In this document: positions 1 to 6,520 of the stretch, piece after piece
How positions within the stretch are numbered: the stretch's first letter is position 1
Layout of the letters: the number at the start of each line of letters is the position of its first letter
NCBI GenBank assembly: GCA_029936425.1
Contig: JAPYSU010000028.1
Span: 1 to 10,436, forward strand
Reading direction: 5' to 3'
DNA from: Litorimonas sp.
GTDB taxonomy: Bacteria; Pseudomonadota; Alphaproteobacteria; Caulobacterales; Maricaulaceae
DNA: 10,436 bases
Notes under the pieces: model-generated
What the model saw: the letters and a program-made list of their open reading frames with translations, nothing else
Database searches by the model: none
What the model was told of the DNA's origin: nothing
Position numbers and translations under genes: made by a program

Positions 1-36
1 GGCCGCTGCGATAAAACCGCTGCCGCGGGGCCTGGC

Positions 37-96
37 CCTTGCGAAACATTACCAATTTCGGTCTCCGGCAAGGATACCGACCCCGCGGGCAGTCCA
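37..96 (+). repeat. Left copy of terminal inverted repeat
   Basis: This block recurs in inverted orientation at the far right end of the window (10376-10436). Shared parts, in order, are an 11-base block (ccttgcgaaac, 37-47), a diverged spacer of 11 bases here and 12 on the right, an identical 32-base core (59-90), one mismatch, and gtcca (92-96). The core contains a near-palindrome (cggtctcc/ggataccg, one mismatch, 59-79) and a perfect cccgcggg palindrome. Similarity may continue weakly for some tens of bases towards the window interior. No transposase lies beside it. It could be a dispersed repeat, a relic element end, or the shared 3' end of a gene family; the sequence does not decide between these. 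Confidence 0.85.
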
Positions 97-197
97 TTTT
101 ATTTGGAAACCGTGAGACAGGCTTGTCCTTGATGGCAAGCGGTAGGAAAGGCGTGGGCGATGCACACTTTAGAAACTGTGGACTTAACTTTCTACCC

Positions 198-227
198 CGT
201 CATTACCCGGCTCGACCGGGTAATCCA
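198..227 (+). repeat. REP-like hairpin A
   Basis: This is a perfect 9-bp inverted repeat (attacccgg / ccgggtaat, 202-210 and 216-224) with a 5-base loop, flanked by cgtc on the left and cca on the right. The overall pattern CGTCATT-NNCCGG-N5-CCGGNN-AATCCA is shared, reversed, with hairpin B. It resembles the dispersed intergenic palindromes that many alphaproteobacteria carry; that family resemblance is from memory, not a search. Confidence 0.65.
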
Positions 228-322
228 TGCGGTGTCGGTGCCATATGTGTGAACTTAGTTACGTTCGCAAACGCGCAATTGGGAGCCAACGCAATTATAT
301 ACAAAGCAGAAAAGGAGTCGTA

Positions 323-352
323 TGGATTCCCCGGTTACACCGGAGAATGACG
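323..352 (-). repeat. REP-like hairpin B
   Basis: This element is the same family as hairpin A but in the opposite orientation. The arms attccccgg (326-334) and ccggagaat (340-348) pair with one mismatch around a 5-base loop. The flanks tgg and gacg mirror those of hairpin A. It has the same 30-base length. Confidence 0.6.
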
Positions 353-383
353 GAAATAAAATGAGGCACCCAACCTCTCGACC

Positions 384-413
384 TTCCGGGTTCGCTCCGC
401 GCCCCGGAATGAC
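384..413 (-). repeat. REP-like hairpin C
   Basis: The arms ttccggg (384-390) and cccggaa (403-409) form a perfect 7-bp stem around a 12-base GC-rich loop, followed by tgac as in hairpin B. It looks like a longer-loop relative of elements A and B. Three such elements within about 220 bases suggests a REP-like cluster. Confidence 0.5.
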
Positions 414-572
414 AGGAATCGTGGACGAACTTTTCACCCTGTCATACCGATGCGACCTTCAGCAATCGCGTCGCGACATTTCATGTCGCTTAGGCTCACA
501 CCCGGTAACGTGCCTTGTCGGTTCGGTGCGAAAACATCTTCTGCGTACTCAGTGGCCAAGCTTAAGGCACGG

Positions 573-600
573 CACCGGGCAGGCATTGCCTGCGTCGGTG
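573..600 (-). terminator. Possible terminator after the ALDH-GMC operon
   Basis: A strong stem lies 31 to 58 bases past the GMC oxidoreductase stop codon in the direction of transcription. The inner arms gcaggca/tgcctgc are perfectly paired around one base, and the outer caccg/cggtg arms extend the stem across a small bulge. No run of U follows on the minus strand, so it is not a classical intrinsic terminator. It may instead be an mRNA 3'-end stabiliser or one more repeat element. Confidence 0.3.
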
Positions 601-630
601 TGACGAGGTTATTAGGCACATTCCCCCGAT

Positions 631-2241
631 TCAGCCTTCGCGCCAATCCTCTTTTATCATCGCCGCGCCTTTTTCTGCGATCATGATGGTCGGGGCGTTT
701 GTATTGCCGGAAATAACTTGCGGCATGATTGAGGCGTCAATGACCCGAAGGCCCTTGAGACCGTGAACCCGGAGGCGCTCATCCACAACAGCCATTTTAT
801 CCGTCCCCATTTTACAGGTGCCGACCGGATGATAAATTGTATCGGCCCGGTTTCTGATATCTTGTTTCAGGCGGGCGTCATCCTGTTCTTCCGTGCCGTA
901 AATCGGCTTGCCTCTGATGTCGTCAAAAGCGGCGGATTGCATAAGGCGCTGAGTCAGGCGCGCGCCCTGATAGAGCTTCTCCAAATCCCGGTCATCTTCC
1001 AAAAAGGCCGGGTCGATGAGCGGCGCGTCGGAGGGGTCCGAACTGGCAAGGCTCACCCGCCCCCGGCTTTTGGGGCGCAGCAGGCACACATGGAGCGAAA
1101 AGCCGTGCCCCCAATGCAGTTTTCGCCCGTGATCATCGACAATAGAAATAATAAAATGAAGCTGAATATCGGGCGCGGGCTCGTCCCGATCAAGATAGAG
1201 AAAGCCGCCGGATTCCGCAATATTGGACGAAAGCAGACCCGTCCCGTCTTTCCGGTATTTAAATATTTCCCTGACCATATTGAAGGTTCCGGGAAGGGAA
1301 AAGCCGATAGTGTCTTTATGCAGCGATCCCTTGCCCTGATAATTGGCTATCCAATCGACATGATCCTGAAGGTTCTCCCCAACGCCGGGCAGGGCATGTT
1401 GCGCGTCTATGCCATGGGGGTCGAGTTTGTCCGTCGGCCCAATTCCCGACAAAAGCAGGAGGTGAGGCGAGCCGAAAGCCCCGGCGGAGACAATCACTTC
1501 GCGCCGCGCGGAGAGCGTTCTTTGTCCGGATTTTGTTCTAATCTGAACCCCGATTGCCCGTTTATCTTCCAGAAGGATTTTTTCTGCGAGGCAATCCGTC
1601 AGTACCGTCAGGTTTTTGCGGTCCTCCGCCGGGTCGAGATAGGCGTTGGCCGCAGACCATCTTTTCCCCCGCTTCTGGGTCACATCGAACAATCCCACGC
1701 CTTCCTGATCCTGCCCATTAAAGTCGTCGCAAAGGGGAATCTGAAGACTTTGCGCGGCCTTGAGAAATGTCTGGTTCAGCGGCGAGACCTCTTTTTGATG
1801 GGTCACATGGAGCGGCCCTTCCGTGCCGTGATAGTCGCTCGCCCCGCCTTCATAATGTTCGGCTTTTTTGAAAAAGGGCAAAACATCCTCATAGGCCCAG
1901 CCTTTATTTCCCAGCTCGGCCCAGTGATCATAATCGGATTTATGGCCCCGGATATAGATCATGGCGTTAGAGCCGGAAGAGCCGCCAAGCATCTTGCCGC
2001 GCGGCTGATAGCCTTTGCGGCCGTTCAGGCCTTTCTGCGGAACCGTTTCAAAGCCCCAATTTCGTTTCTTCGTCACCATATTCAAAAGCAGAAGTCCGGG
2101 CGTCGAGACAGAAAAATGCTTATGGGTCGGTCCGGCTTCTATCAGGCAAACAGAAATTTTTTCGTCTTCGGTCAGACGCGCGGCAAGCGTCGCCCCGGCA
2201 GAGCCTGCGCCGACTATGACGTAATCAAACGCCGTCTCCAT
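631..2241 (-). CDS. GMC-family FAD-dependent alcohol/choline dehydrogenase-like oxidoreductase
   Basis: The 536-residue protein is a full-length GMC oxidoreductase, the family of choline dehydrogenase (BetA) and the membrane-linked alcohol dehydrogenase AlkJ. The N-terminal FAD-binding motif GAGSAG is at 11-16. The first GMC signature includes GGSSGSNAMIYIRG (86-99) and the second is GAFGSPHLLLLSGIG (254-268). The active-site histidine is expected at H471 (YHPVGTCKMG) with the paired N513 (SGNTNAPT). It probably oxidises a primary alcohol to an aldehyde and passes electrons to a quinone or other acceptor; the substrate cannot be read from the sequence. Its start codon shares one base with the stop of the upstream aldehyde dehydrogenase (TGATG) and no Shine-Dalgarno is evident, which points to translational coupling. 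The partner could take the aldehyde onward to the acid. Choline dehydrogenase is possible, but no bet regulator or transporter is nearby. Confidence 0.93.
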   Translation of the reverse strand: METAFDYVIVGAGSAGATLAARLTEDEKISVCLIEAGPTHKHFSVSTPGLLLLNMVTKKRNWGFETVPQKGLNGRKGYQPRGKMLGGSSGSNAMIYIRGHKSDYDHWAELGNKGWAYEDVLPFFKKAEHYEGGASDYHGTEGPLHVTHQKEVSPLNQTFLKAAQSLQIPLCDDFNGQDQEGVGLFDVTQKRGKRWSAANAYLDPAEDRKNLTVLTDCLAEKILLEDKRAIGVQIRTKSGQRTLSARREVIVSAGAFGSPHLLLLSGIGPTDKLDPHGIDAQHALPGVGENLQDHVDWIANYQGKGSLHKDTIGFSLPGTFNMVREIFKYRKDGTGLLSSNIAESGGFLYLDRDEPAPDIQLHFIISIVDDHGRKLHWGHGFSLHVCLLRPKSRGRVSLASSDPSDAPLIDPAFLEDDRDLEKLYQGARLTQRLMQSAAFDDIRGKPIYGTEEQDDARLKQDIRNRADTIYHPVGTCKMGTDKMAVVDERLRVHGLKGLRVIDASIMPQVISGNTNAPTIMIAEKGAAMIKEDWREG

Positions 2242-3695
2242 CAGAGGATTTTCTTCATCAGGGCCATCATTTTATGAGTTTTATTCGTATAGGGCGGGTG
2301 CAGGGTTTTGCCTTGGCTGAACCGGCTCTGGTGGAAAACGCCCTTCATATGCGAGAAGCTCTCAAAACCATGCTCGCCGTGATAAGCGCCCATTCCGGAT
2401 GGGCCGACGCCGCCAAAGGGCAGATCATCCTGCACCACGTGCCAAGCGGCTTCGTTGATACAGACGCCGCCGGAATGAGAGGTTTTCAGAACTTTGTCTT
2501 TTTTCTCGGACTCTTCGCCGAACCAGTAAAGCGCCAGAGGGCGTTCCTTCGATTGCACATATGCCAGACTGTCTTCCAGGGTTTCAGACGCCACAATCGG
2601 CAGGAGGGGACCAAAGATTTCCTCCTGCATGATTTTCATTTCTGGCGTGGTATCTGTCACAACGGTCAGAGGCACGCGGCGCTCTTTCGCCAGTTGTTGT
2701 TTGTCATCATTGCCGGCAACAGCGATTTTCGCGCCCTTATTCTCGGCATCCTCCAACAGGTCCTGCAGGCGGGCATAATGGGAGTCCGCAATGATGGACG
2801 TAAAATCCTCATTACCGGCAAAGGTCGGATACATTTTTTCCGCCTGTTTCAAAATCGCTGCCGAAAAGGCGTTTATGTCATTTTGCGGCATCAACACATA
2901 ATCCGGCGCAACGCAGGTCTGCCCAGCATTAAGAAGTTTGGCATTGACCAGTCTCGGGATGACCAAATCCAGCTTTGCGCTCTTATCGACAATGACCGGA
3001 GACTTTCCGCCCAGCTCCAGGGTCACCGGCGTCAGATTCTTGGCCGCGGCCTGCGCCACTTTTCGGCCAACATTGGTCGAGCCCGTAAAGACCAGATGAT
3101 CAAAGGGCAATTCGGAAAAGGCGGACGCCACATCCACGCCGCCCGTCGCCACATAAATCTCTTCATCGGAAAAATTATTGGCGATCACGTCTTTCAAAAG
3201 GGCGGAGAATTTCGGTGTATATTCGCTCGGCTTCAGCATGGCGCGATTACCTGCGCCGAGGGCGCCAATCAACGGCATGATAGCGAGCTGCAAAGGATAA
3301 TTCCAAGGACTGATTATACCGACAACGCCCAGAGGCTGAGGTACAATCCGGTTTTTGGCGGGCCAGTAGGGCAGCGCCGTCGAGGCTTTACGGGTTTTCA
3401 TCCATTTTGGCGTGTGTTTCAGGGCGTGGGAAAACCCGCCCTTCAGAACCAGAAACTCTGCAATCATGGTTTCTTCGGCGGCGCGGTGGCCAAAATCGTC
3501 GGAAATGGCTTTGATGAACGCATCTTCCTGGGCAAAAATGGCGTGTCTGAGCTTTTCAATTTTGCCTTTTCGAGAGGACCAACTGGGATAGGGATGACGG
3601 TCAAAATCAGTGCGCTGGGCAGAAAGGATAGCTTTCAAATCACCGGGATTGTCAAATTTGCCTTTTAATTTCGATGAGGGGTCAATCCTGACCAT
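2241..3695 (-). CDS. NAD(P)-dependent aldehyde dehydrogenase, class 3 / coniferyl-aldehyde dehydrogenase-like
   Basis: The 484-residue protein is a complete aldehyde dehydrogenase, oxidising an aldehyde to a carboxylate with NAD(P)+. Visible landmarks are SPWNYP at 129-134 (N131 in the oxyanion hole), ELGGKSP at 227-233 (E227, general base), NAGQTC at 256-261 with the nucleophile C261, EEIFGP at 358-363, and FGGVGPSGMG at 427-436. The short N-terminus, the GQTCVAPDYVL context and the basic C-terminal tail resemble the class 3 group that includes coniferyl-aldehyde and fatty-aldehyde dehydrogenases, rather than betaine-aldehyde dehydrogenase. The ATG start is supported by GGGAG six bases upstream. 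It is the first gene of the two-gene unit with the GMC oxidoreductase; the pair would convert an alcohol to its acid. Aromatic or long-chain substrates are plausible, but this is inference. Confidence 0.93.
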   Translation of the reverse strand: MVRIDPSSKLKGKFDNPGDLKAILSAQRTDFDRHPYPSWSSRKGKIEKLRHAIFAQEDAFIKAISDDFGHRAAEETMIAEFLVLKGGFSHALKHTPKWMKTRKASTALPYWPAKNRIVPQPLGVVGIISPWNYPLQLAIMPLIGALGAGNRAMLKPSEYTPKFSALLKDVIANNFSDEEIYVATGGVDVASAFSELPFDHLVFTGSTNVGRKVAQAAAKNLTPVTLELGGKSPVIVDKSAKLDLVIPRLVNAKLLNAGQTCVAPDYVLMPQNDINAFSAAILKQAEKMYPTFAGNEDFTSIIADSHYARLQDLLEDAENKGAKIAVAGNDDKQQLAKERRVPLTVVTDTTPEMKIMQEEIFGPLLPIVASETLEDSLAYVQSKERPLALYWFGEESEKKDKVLKTSHSGGVCINEAAWHVVQDDLPFGGVGPSGMGAYHGEHGFESFSHMKGVFHQSRFSQGKTLHPPYTNKTHKMMALMKKIL

Positions 3696-3712
3696 AGCCG
3701 TCTCCCGTTATT

Positions 3713-3718
3713 ATTATA
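3713..3718 (-). promoter_or_regulatory. Possible -10 box for the ALDH-GMC operon
   Basis: On the minus strand this reads TATAAT, a perfect sigma-70 -10 hexamer, 17 bases before the aldehyde dehydrogenase ATG. The segment 16 to 18 bases further upstream has no good -35 match (cttccc is nearest). Transcription from here would give a leader of only about ten bases, starting at or in the Shine-Dalgarno. The surrounding AT-rich run makes a chance match quite possible. Confidence 0.3.
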
Positions 3719-3801
3719 TCTATCAATACTGCACGGGAAGGCGGGATGAGTCGAGTGAACTTAGACGAACAGTTTTGCAGGACAGCCAAACGGAGGAGAG
3801 A

Positions 3802-4923
3802 TTAAAATCTGTAATTTGCCACTGACCGCATCATGGCTTTGGCTCGGCCCGAAACCGTTGTTTCACAGGCGGCGATCTGGGAATATCGGCGGCGAAGCTT
3901 TCCCGGAGCGTCGCCCAACTTTTTCTTTCCGAGTTTTTCAGCCGCGTCATAGACTTGCGCCAGTGCAGCCGCCGGCCCGGAAATTGGAACAAAGCCAGAG
4001 GACACGGTGACGTCTTCCGTCGCGTAATGGCGTTTAAAGGCGTCGATTCCGACGCCTAGATCAAGTCGTTCATAGCCTAATCTATCAGACTCATCGAGAA
4101 TACCGTTTAGAAGTCTCGCACCGGGTGAATAAATATTCAATGTCGAGTCATAGGCTACAATCCAACTGTGATAAGTCGGGCCATCGGTCAGGCCGGTATC
4201 TATCGCGGCGAGTCTATCTCCGATGTACAGGGCGTGTAGATCCAATCTTAATGAACCAGAAATTGGACGTTCCCAGAGGTTTTTTAAAAGGCTCGACGTC
4301 CAGTCAGATTCAAAAATATTGTAAAACCCGCTACGCTCATATTGGGCTTTTTTCCATTTTATGAGGGTTTTAAGCAAATCCGGATTTTGGCTTCTGAAAT
4401 CAAACTGGCTTGGCCCAATCTGTTCGTCACTTTTACGAGTCCGGCGGCGTAAGTCTTTTAAGTGACGCGTGTAAGATCCGCTTTGCGCCTTTTTCCAGGA
4501 CTCGGCTCCCTCCGGGAAATAGATCATGGCTCCTTTGGACTGTTTTTCCGGGTTATGCATCCCGTTTTCAACGAGGGCGCTATAATGAAACGCTCCCACC
4601 GAGCTATTTTTCAACATATCTCCAAGTGTAAGGTCGCAGTCGGGGCGGCAGATAAGGCCGTGATAATCGGTCATAGGGGCGCCGACCGGTCGGGCAAAAC
4701 GCTCTCCTTGAAACGGCAAAATAGCTATAATCCCTGTTTCATCTTCAGCCACGGCAATTCGAACATTATCGACGAGTGCGGCGACGGTTTGCGTATACTC
4801 CGGATGGAAATATGGAGAGTATAGGCGCGGATTAGAATCTCGTAAGTCCAGCCAAGCTGAAACAACAGATGCAGGCATTTCATCTGCTTTGAAAATTGAT
4901 GTTTTAAATCCGGGTTTTGTCAC
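3802..4923 (-). CDS. GNAT-fold acyltransferase of the CelD/BcsL (Acetyltransf_6, FemAB-like) type
   Basis: The 373-residue protein has the layout of CelD/BcsL-like acyltransferases. A divergent N-terminal half (about 1-140) is followed by a FemAB/GNAT-like domain (about 150-300). This domain carries the basic stretch RHLKDLRRRTRKS (153-165) and the characteristic SPGARLLNGILDESDRLGYE (266-285), then RLDLGVGIDAFKRHY (286-300). Family members transfer acyl groups and are often found with polysaccharide or envelope genes, but none adjoins this one and the acceptor is unknown. The start is a GTG without an obvious Shine-Dalgarno; an internal ATG at residue 16 is an alternative. It lies 106 bases upstream of the aldehyde dehydrogenase on the same strand, so it could be co-transcribed, but a -10-like box in the gap argues for independence. 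The gene is visibly more AT-rich than its downstream neighbours. A cytoplasmic location is likely, as no signal peptide or membrane segment is seen. Confidence 0.8.
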   Translation of the reverse strand: MTKPGFKTSIFKADEMPASVVSAWLDLRDSNPRLYSPYFHPEYTQTVAALVDNVRIAVAEDETGIIAILPFQGERFARPVGAPMTDYHGLICRPDCDLTLGDMLKNSSVGAFHYSALVENGMHNPEKQSKGAMIYFPEGAESWKKAQSGSYTRHLKDLRRRTRKSDEQIGPSQFDFRSQNPDLLKTLIKWKKAQYERSGFYNIFESDWTSSLLKNLWERPISGSLRLDLHALYIGDRLAAIDTGLTDGPTYHSWIVAYDSTLNIYSPGARLLNGILDESDRLGYERLDLGVGIDAFKRHYATEDVTVSSGFVPISGPAAALAQVYDAAEKLGKKKLGDAPGKLRRRYSQIAACETTVSGRAKAMMRSVANYRF

Positions 4924-4990
4924 GTCACTGATCTTTAAAAAATTTGTTACGCTCTTTTACCAGCAAAGGGCTAATATCGGCTTAAAGCGG

Positions 4991-5020
4991 TTGCATAAGC
5001 TCCGGGACACGTCCTAATCT
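4991..5020 (+). promoter_or_regulatory. Candidate promoter of the cation efflux gene, possibly giving a leaderless mRNA
   Basis: TTGCAT (4991-4996) and TAATCT (5015-5020), each matching the sigma-70 consensus at four of six positions, are separated by 18 bases. The usual start, about seven bases past the -10 box, falls on the A of the transporter ATG at 5027. No Shine-Dalgarno precedes that ATG, which fits leaderless translation. No Zur- or MerR-like operator palindrome was recognised in the 103-base divergent gap. Confidence 0.4.
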
Positions 5021-5026
5021 AAATCA

Positions 5027-5995
5027 ATGAGCTCAGATCACTTCCAAAAACATAAACACGAAGCCTCTCACCCTCCTTCCCATAACCACGGCCACACACA
5101 TTCGCCGAAAGTTGATGAGTCCAATCGCAACAGGGTAGGATTGGCTGCGCTTCTGACAGGCGTGTTCATGGTCGTCGAAGCGGTCGGGGGGTATATTTCT
5201 GGATCACTGGCTCTCTTGGCAGATGCAGGGCATATGCTTACGGATTTTGCTGCGTTAGCTATGGCATGGGCCGCATTTACCATCGCGAAAAGGCCAGCAA
5301 ATTGGCGTCATACATTTGGATTTGATAGATTCTCAATTCTTATTGCATTTGTAAACGGGCTCACATTGTTTGCCGTTGCGGCACTGATTGTGAAAGAGGC
5401 TGTTGAGCGGCTTTATACTCCCGGAGAAGTATTAGCAGGGCCTATGCTTTACGTCGCTATTGCCGGATTAATTGTGAATTTGCTGGTGTTTTGGGTGTTA
5501 CGCGGCGCAGATCAGCATAACCTGAATATAAGAGGCGCCATTTTGCATGTTTTGGGGGACTTGCTGGGTTCGGTTGCCGCCATTCTTGCGGCAATTGTTA
5601 TTCTTCAAACAGGGTGGACACCTATCGACCCTATTCTCTCAGTTTTTGTCGCCCTTATCATCCTGAGGAGCGCTTGGGTCTTGGTAAAAGACAGTGCTTA
5701 TATCCTTTTGGAAGCGGCGCCCAATCATATCGACAGGCGGGCGATTACCAAAGATCTACTCCATCACATTCCGGATATTTTAGCGGTTGAACATATTCAT
5801 GCCTGGTCAATTACGCCGGAACGCCCGATGCTGACGCTTGAAGCTTTTGTCGGCCCCGACACTCGGATCGAGCCCGTAAGTCAGGCTATAAGGACGCGAT
5901 TGAAGGAAAAATTCGAGGTCGAGCACGTTACTATTCAAGTCATGCGGAGAGTCGAAGGAGAAGCGCTTAACCCAGCAAATTCATGCGTTCCTTAA
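5027..5995 (+). CDS. Cation diffusion facilitator (CzcD/ZitB-like zinc exporter)
   Basis: The 322-residue protein is a complete CDF-family transporter, an inner-membrane antiporter that exports divalent metal in exchange for protons. Eight histidines fall within the first 25 residues, forming a cytoplasmic metal-binding leader. Hydrophobic segments then run to about residue 230. HxxxD motifs in the second (H69/D73) and fifth (H174/D178) helices are typical of the zinc-type subgroup (ZitB, CzcD, ZnT), as opposed to the DxxxD pattern of the YiiP group. The C-terminal cytoplasmic dimerisation domain contains HIHAW (256-260) and EHVTIQV (299-305). Zinc is the most likely substrate, with cadmium or cobalt also possible. 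It is the only plus-strand gene and is divergent from the acyltransferase. No Shine-Dalgarno precedes the ATG. Its last 29 bases overlap the end of the convergent TerB-like gene. Confidence 0.93.
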   Translation: MSSDHFQKHKHEASHPPSHNHGHTHSPKVDESNRNRVGLAALLTGVFMVVEAVGGYISGSLALLADAGHMLTDFAALAMAWAAFTIAKRPANWRHTFGFDRFSILIAFVNGLTLFAVAALIVKEAVERLYTPGEVLAGPMLYVAIAGLIVNLLVFWVLRGADQHNLNIRGAILHVLGDLLGSVAAILAAIVILQTGWTPIDPILSVFVALIILRSAWVLVKDSAYILLEAAPNHIDRRAITKDLLHHIPDILAVEHIHAWSITPERPMLTLEAFVGPDTRIEPVSQAIRTRLKEKFEVEHVTIQVMRRVEGEALNPANSCVP

Positions 5996-6491
5996 AGCGC
6001 CGGATAAACTCTTTCTGCTCCGCTGTTGCCGGTGTTTCGCAGCTCGCAACGCGCTCCATCATTTCAGTCAGTGCCAATGCATCATCCCGTTCAATAGAGG
6101 TCTTCAAGATGTCGACCATCGGAAAAAGGGCCGTTTCCGGTAAGGTAACATCATGGGTGAGGTTATACATCTGGCGATAAATTCCATCCGCTGCGTCTGT
6201 ACTGAGCTGCATATGGTTTTCAAGCTGTAAGGTAATCGCCGCAATTTCGGCTTCGCTGACCCCGCGGAGAGTGTCCATTTTGGCCGTTGCAATCATCAAC
6301 ACAGTGGCGGCTTCGACAGGTGTTTCCACCAGATCATAGCCCGACTTTCCGTGAAGCTTTCGAAATCTCTCCTGACGAGGGCGGTTTTTGAAACTGCGCG
6401 CCGCATCGGCAATATCGCGAGACCCTCTGATCGCGCGGCTTATCCAGAAAACCGCAATCGCAATGGTCGTTAATATCCCGATGATATGCAT
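5967..6491 (-). CDS. Membrane-anchored TerB-like protein
   Basis: The 174-residue protein begins with one hydrophobic segment (about 3-18), followed by a basic stretch (22-48) and a helical domain (about 57-170). That domain resembles the TerB/tellurite-resistance fold in its pattern: an alanine-rich helix (VEAATVLMIATAKMD, 59-73), then acidic helices with ESEAEI-like spacing. No exact TerB metal-binding acidic cluster is conspicuous, so membership is tentative. TerB-like domains occur in many membrane- or stress-associated contexts, and tellurite resistance should not be assumed. AGAGGA lies just upstream of the ATG (spacer about four bases), a good Shine-Dalgarno. It is the fourth and last gene of the minus-strand cluster, 29 bases after the extensin-like gene. 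Its stop codon lies inside the 3' end of the convergent cation transporter gene. Confidence 0.75.
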   Translation of the reverse strand: MHIIGILTTIAIAVFWISRAIRGSRDIADAARSFKNRPRQERFRKLHGKSGYDLVETPVEAATVLMIATAKMDTLRGVSEAEIAAITLQLENHMQLSTDAADGIYRQMYNLTHDVTLPETALFPMVDILKTSIERDDALALTEMMERVASCETPATAEQKEFIRRFKERMNLLG

Positions 6492-6520
6492 AGCATCCTC
6501 TTTATAACGACTTTCCTTCC

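Larger units (their letters stand above)
97..630. other. Gene-free, repeat-rich intergenic region
   Basis: About 530 bases separate the left repeat from the GMC oxidoreductase stop codon. Short open frames occur on both strands, but none shows a recognisable family, a convincing ribosome binding site, or a protein-like composition. What is visible is structural: three REP-like hairpins between 198 and 413, a perfect 7-bp stem at 473-489 (gcgacat/atgtcgc with a 3-base loop), and a strong stem at 573-600. Part of 434-600 is open in several frames and might be a degraded gene or another dispersed repeat. No promoter was recognised. Confidence 0.6.

Noticed and set aside
39..350. 103-codon plus-strand open frame covering the left repeat
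   Set aside because: It starts inside the repeat in a frame different from the one shared by both repeat copies and runs through hairpins A and B; no Shine-Dalgarno or family resemblance.
434..646. Short minus-strand frame after the GMC stop codon
   Set aside because: No recognisable product; it overlaps strong hairpins and is open in other frames too, so it is more likely non-coding or a degraded repeat.
763..2277. 504-codon plus-strand open frame opposite the GMC oxidoreductase
   Set aside because: It is the antisense of a gene with every GMC signature, has no family-like motifs and an arginine/glycine/phenylalanine-heavy composition typical of a shadow frame.
2274..3668. 464-codon plus-strand open frame opposite the aldehyde dehydrogenase
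   Set aside because: It is antisense to a gene with complete ALDH catalytic motifs, and the translation lacks recognisable domains.
5967..6491. Tellurite resistance gene
   Set aside because: The resemblance is to the broad TerB-like fold; no terA, terC, terD or terE partners are present, so a tellurite phenotype is unsupported.
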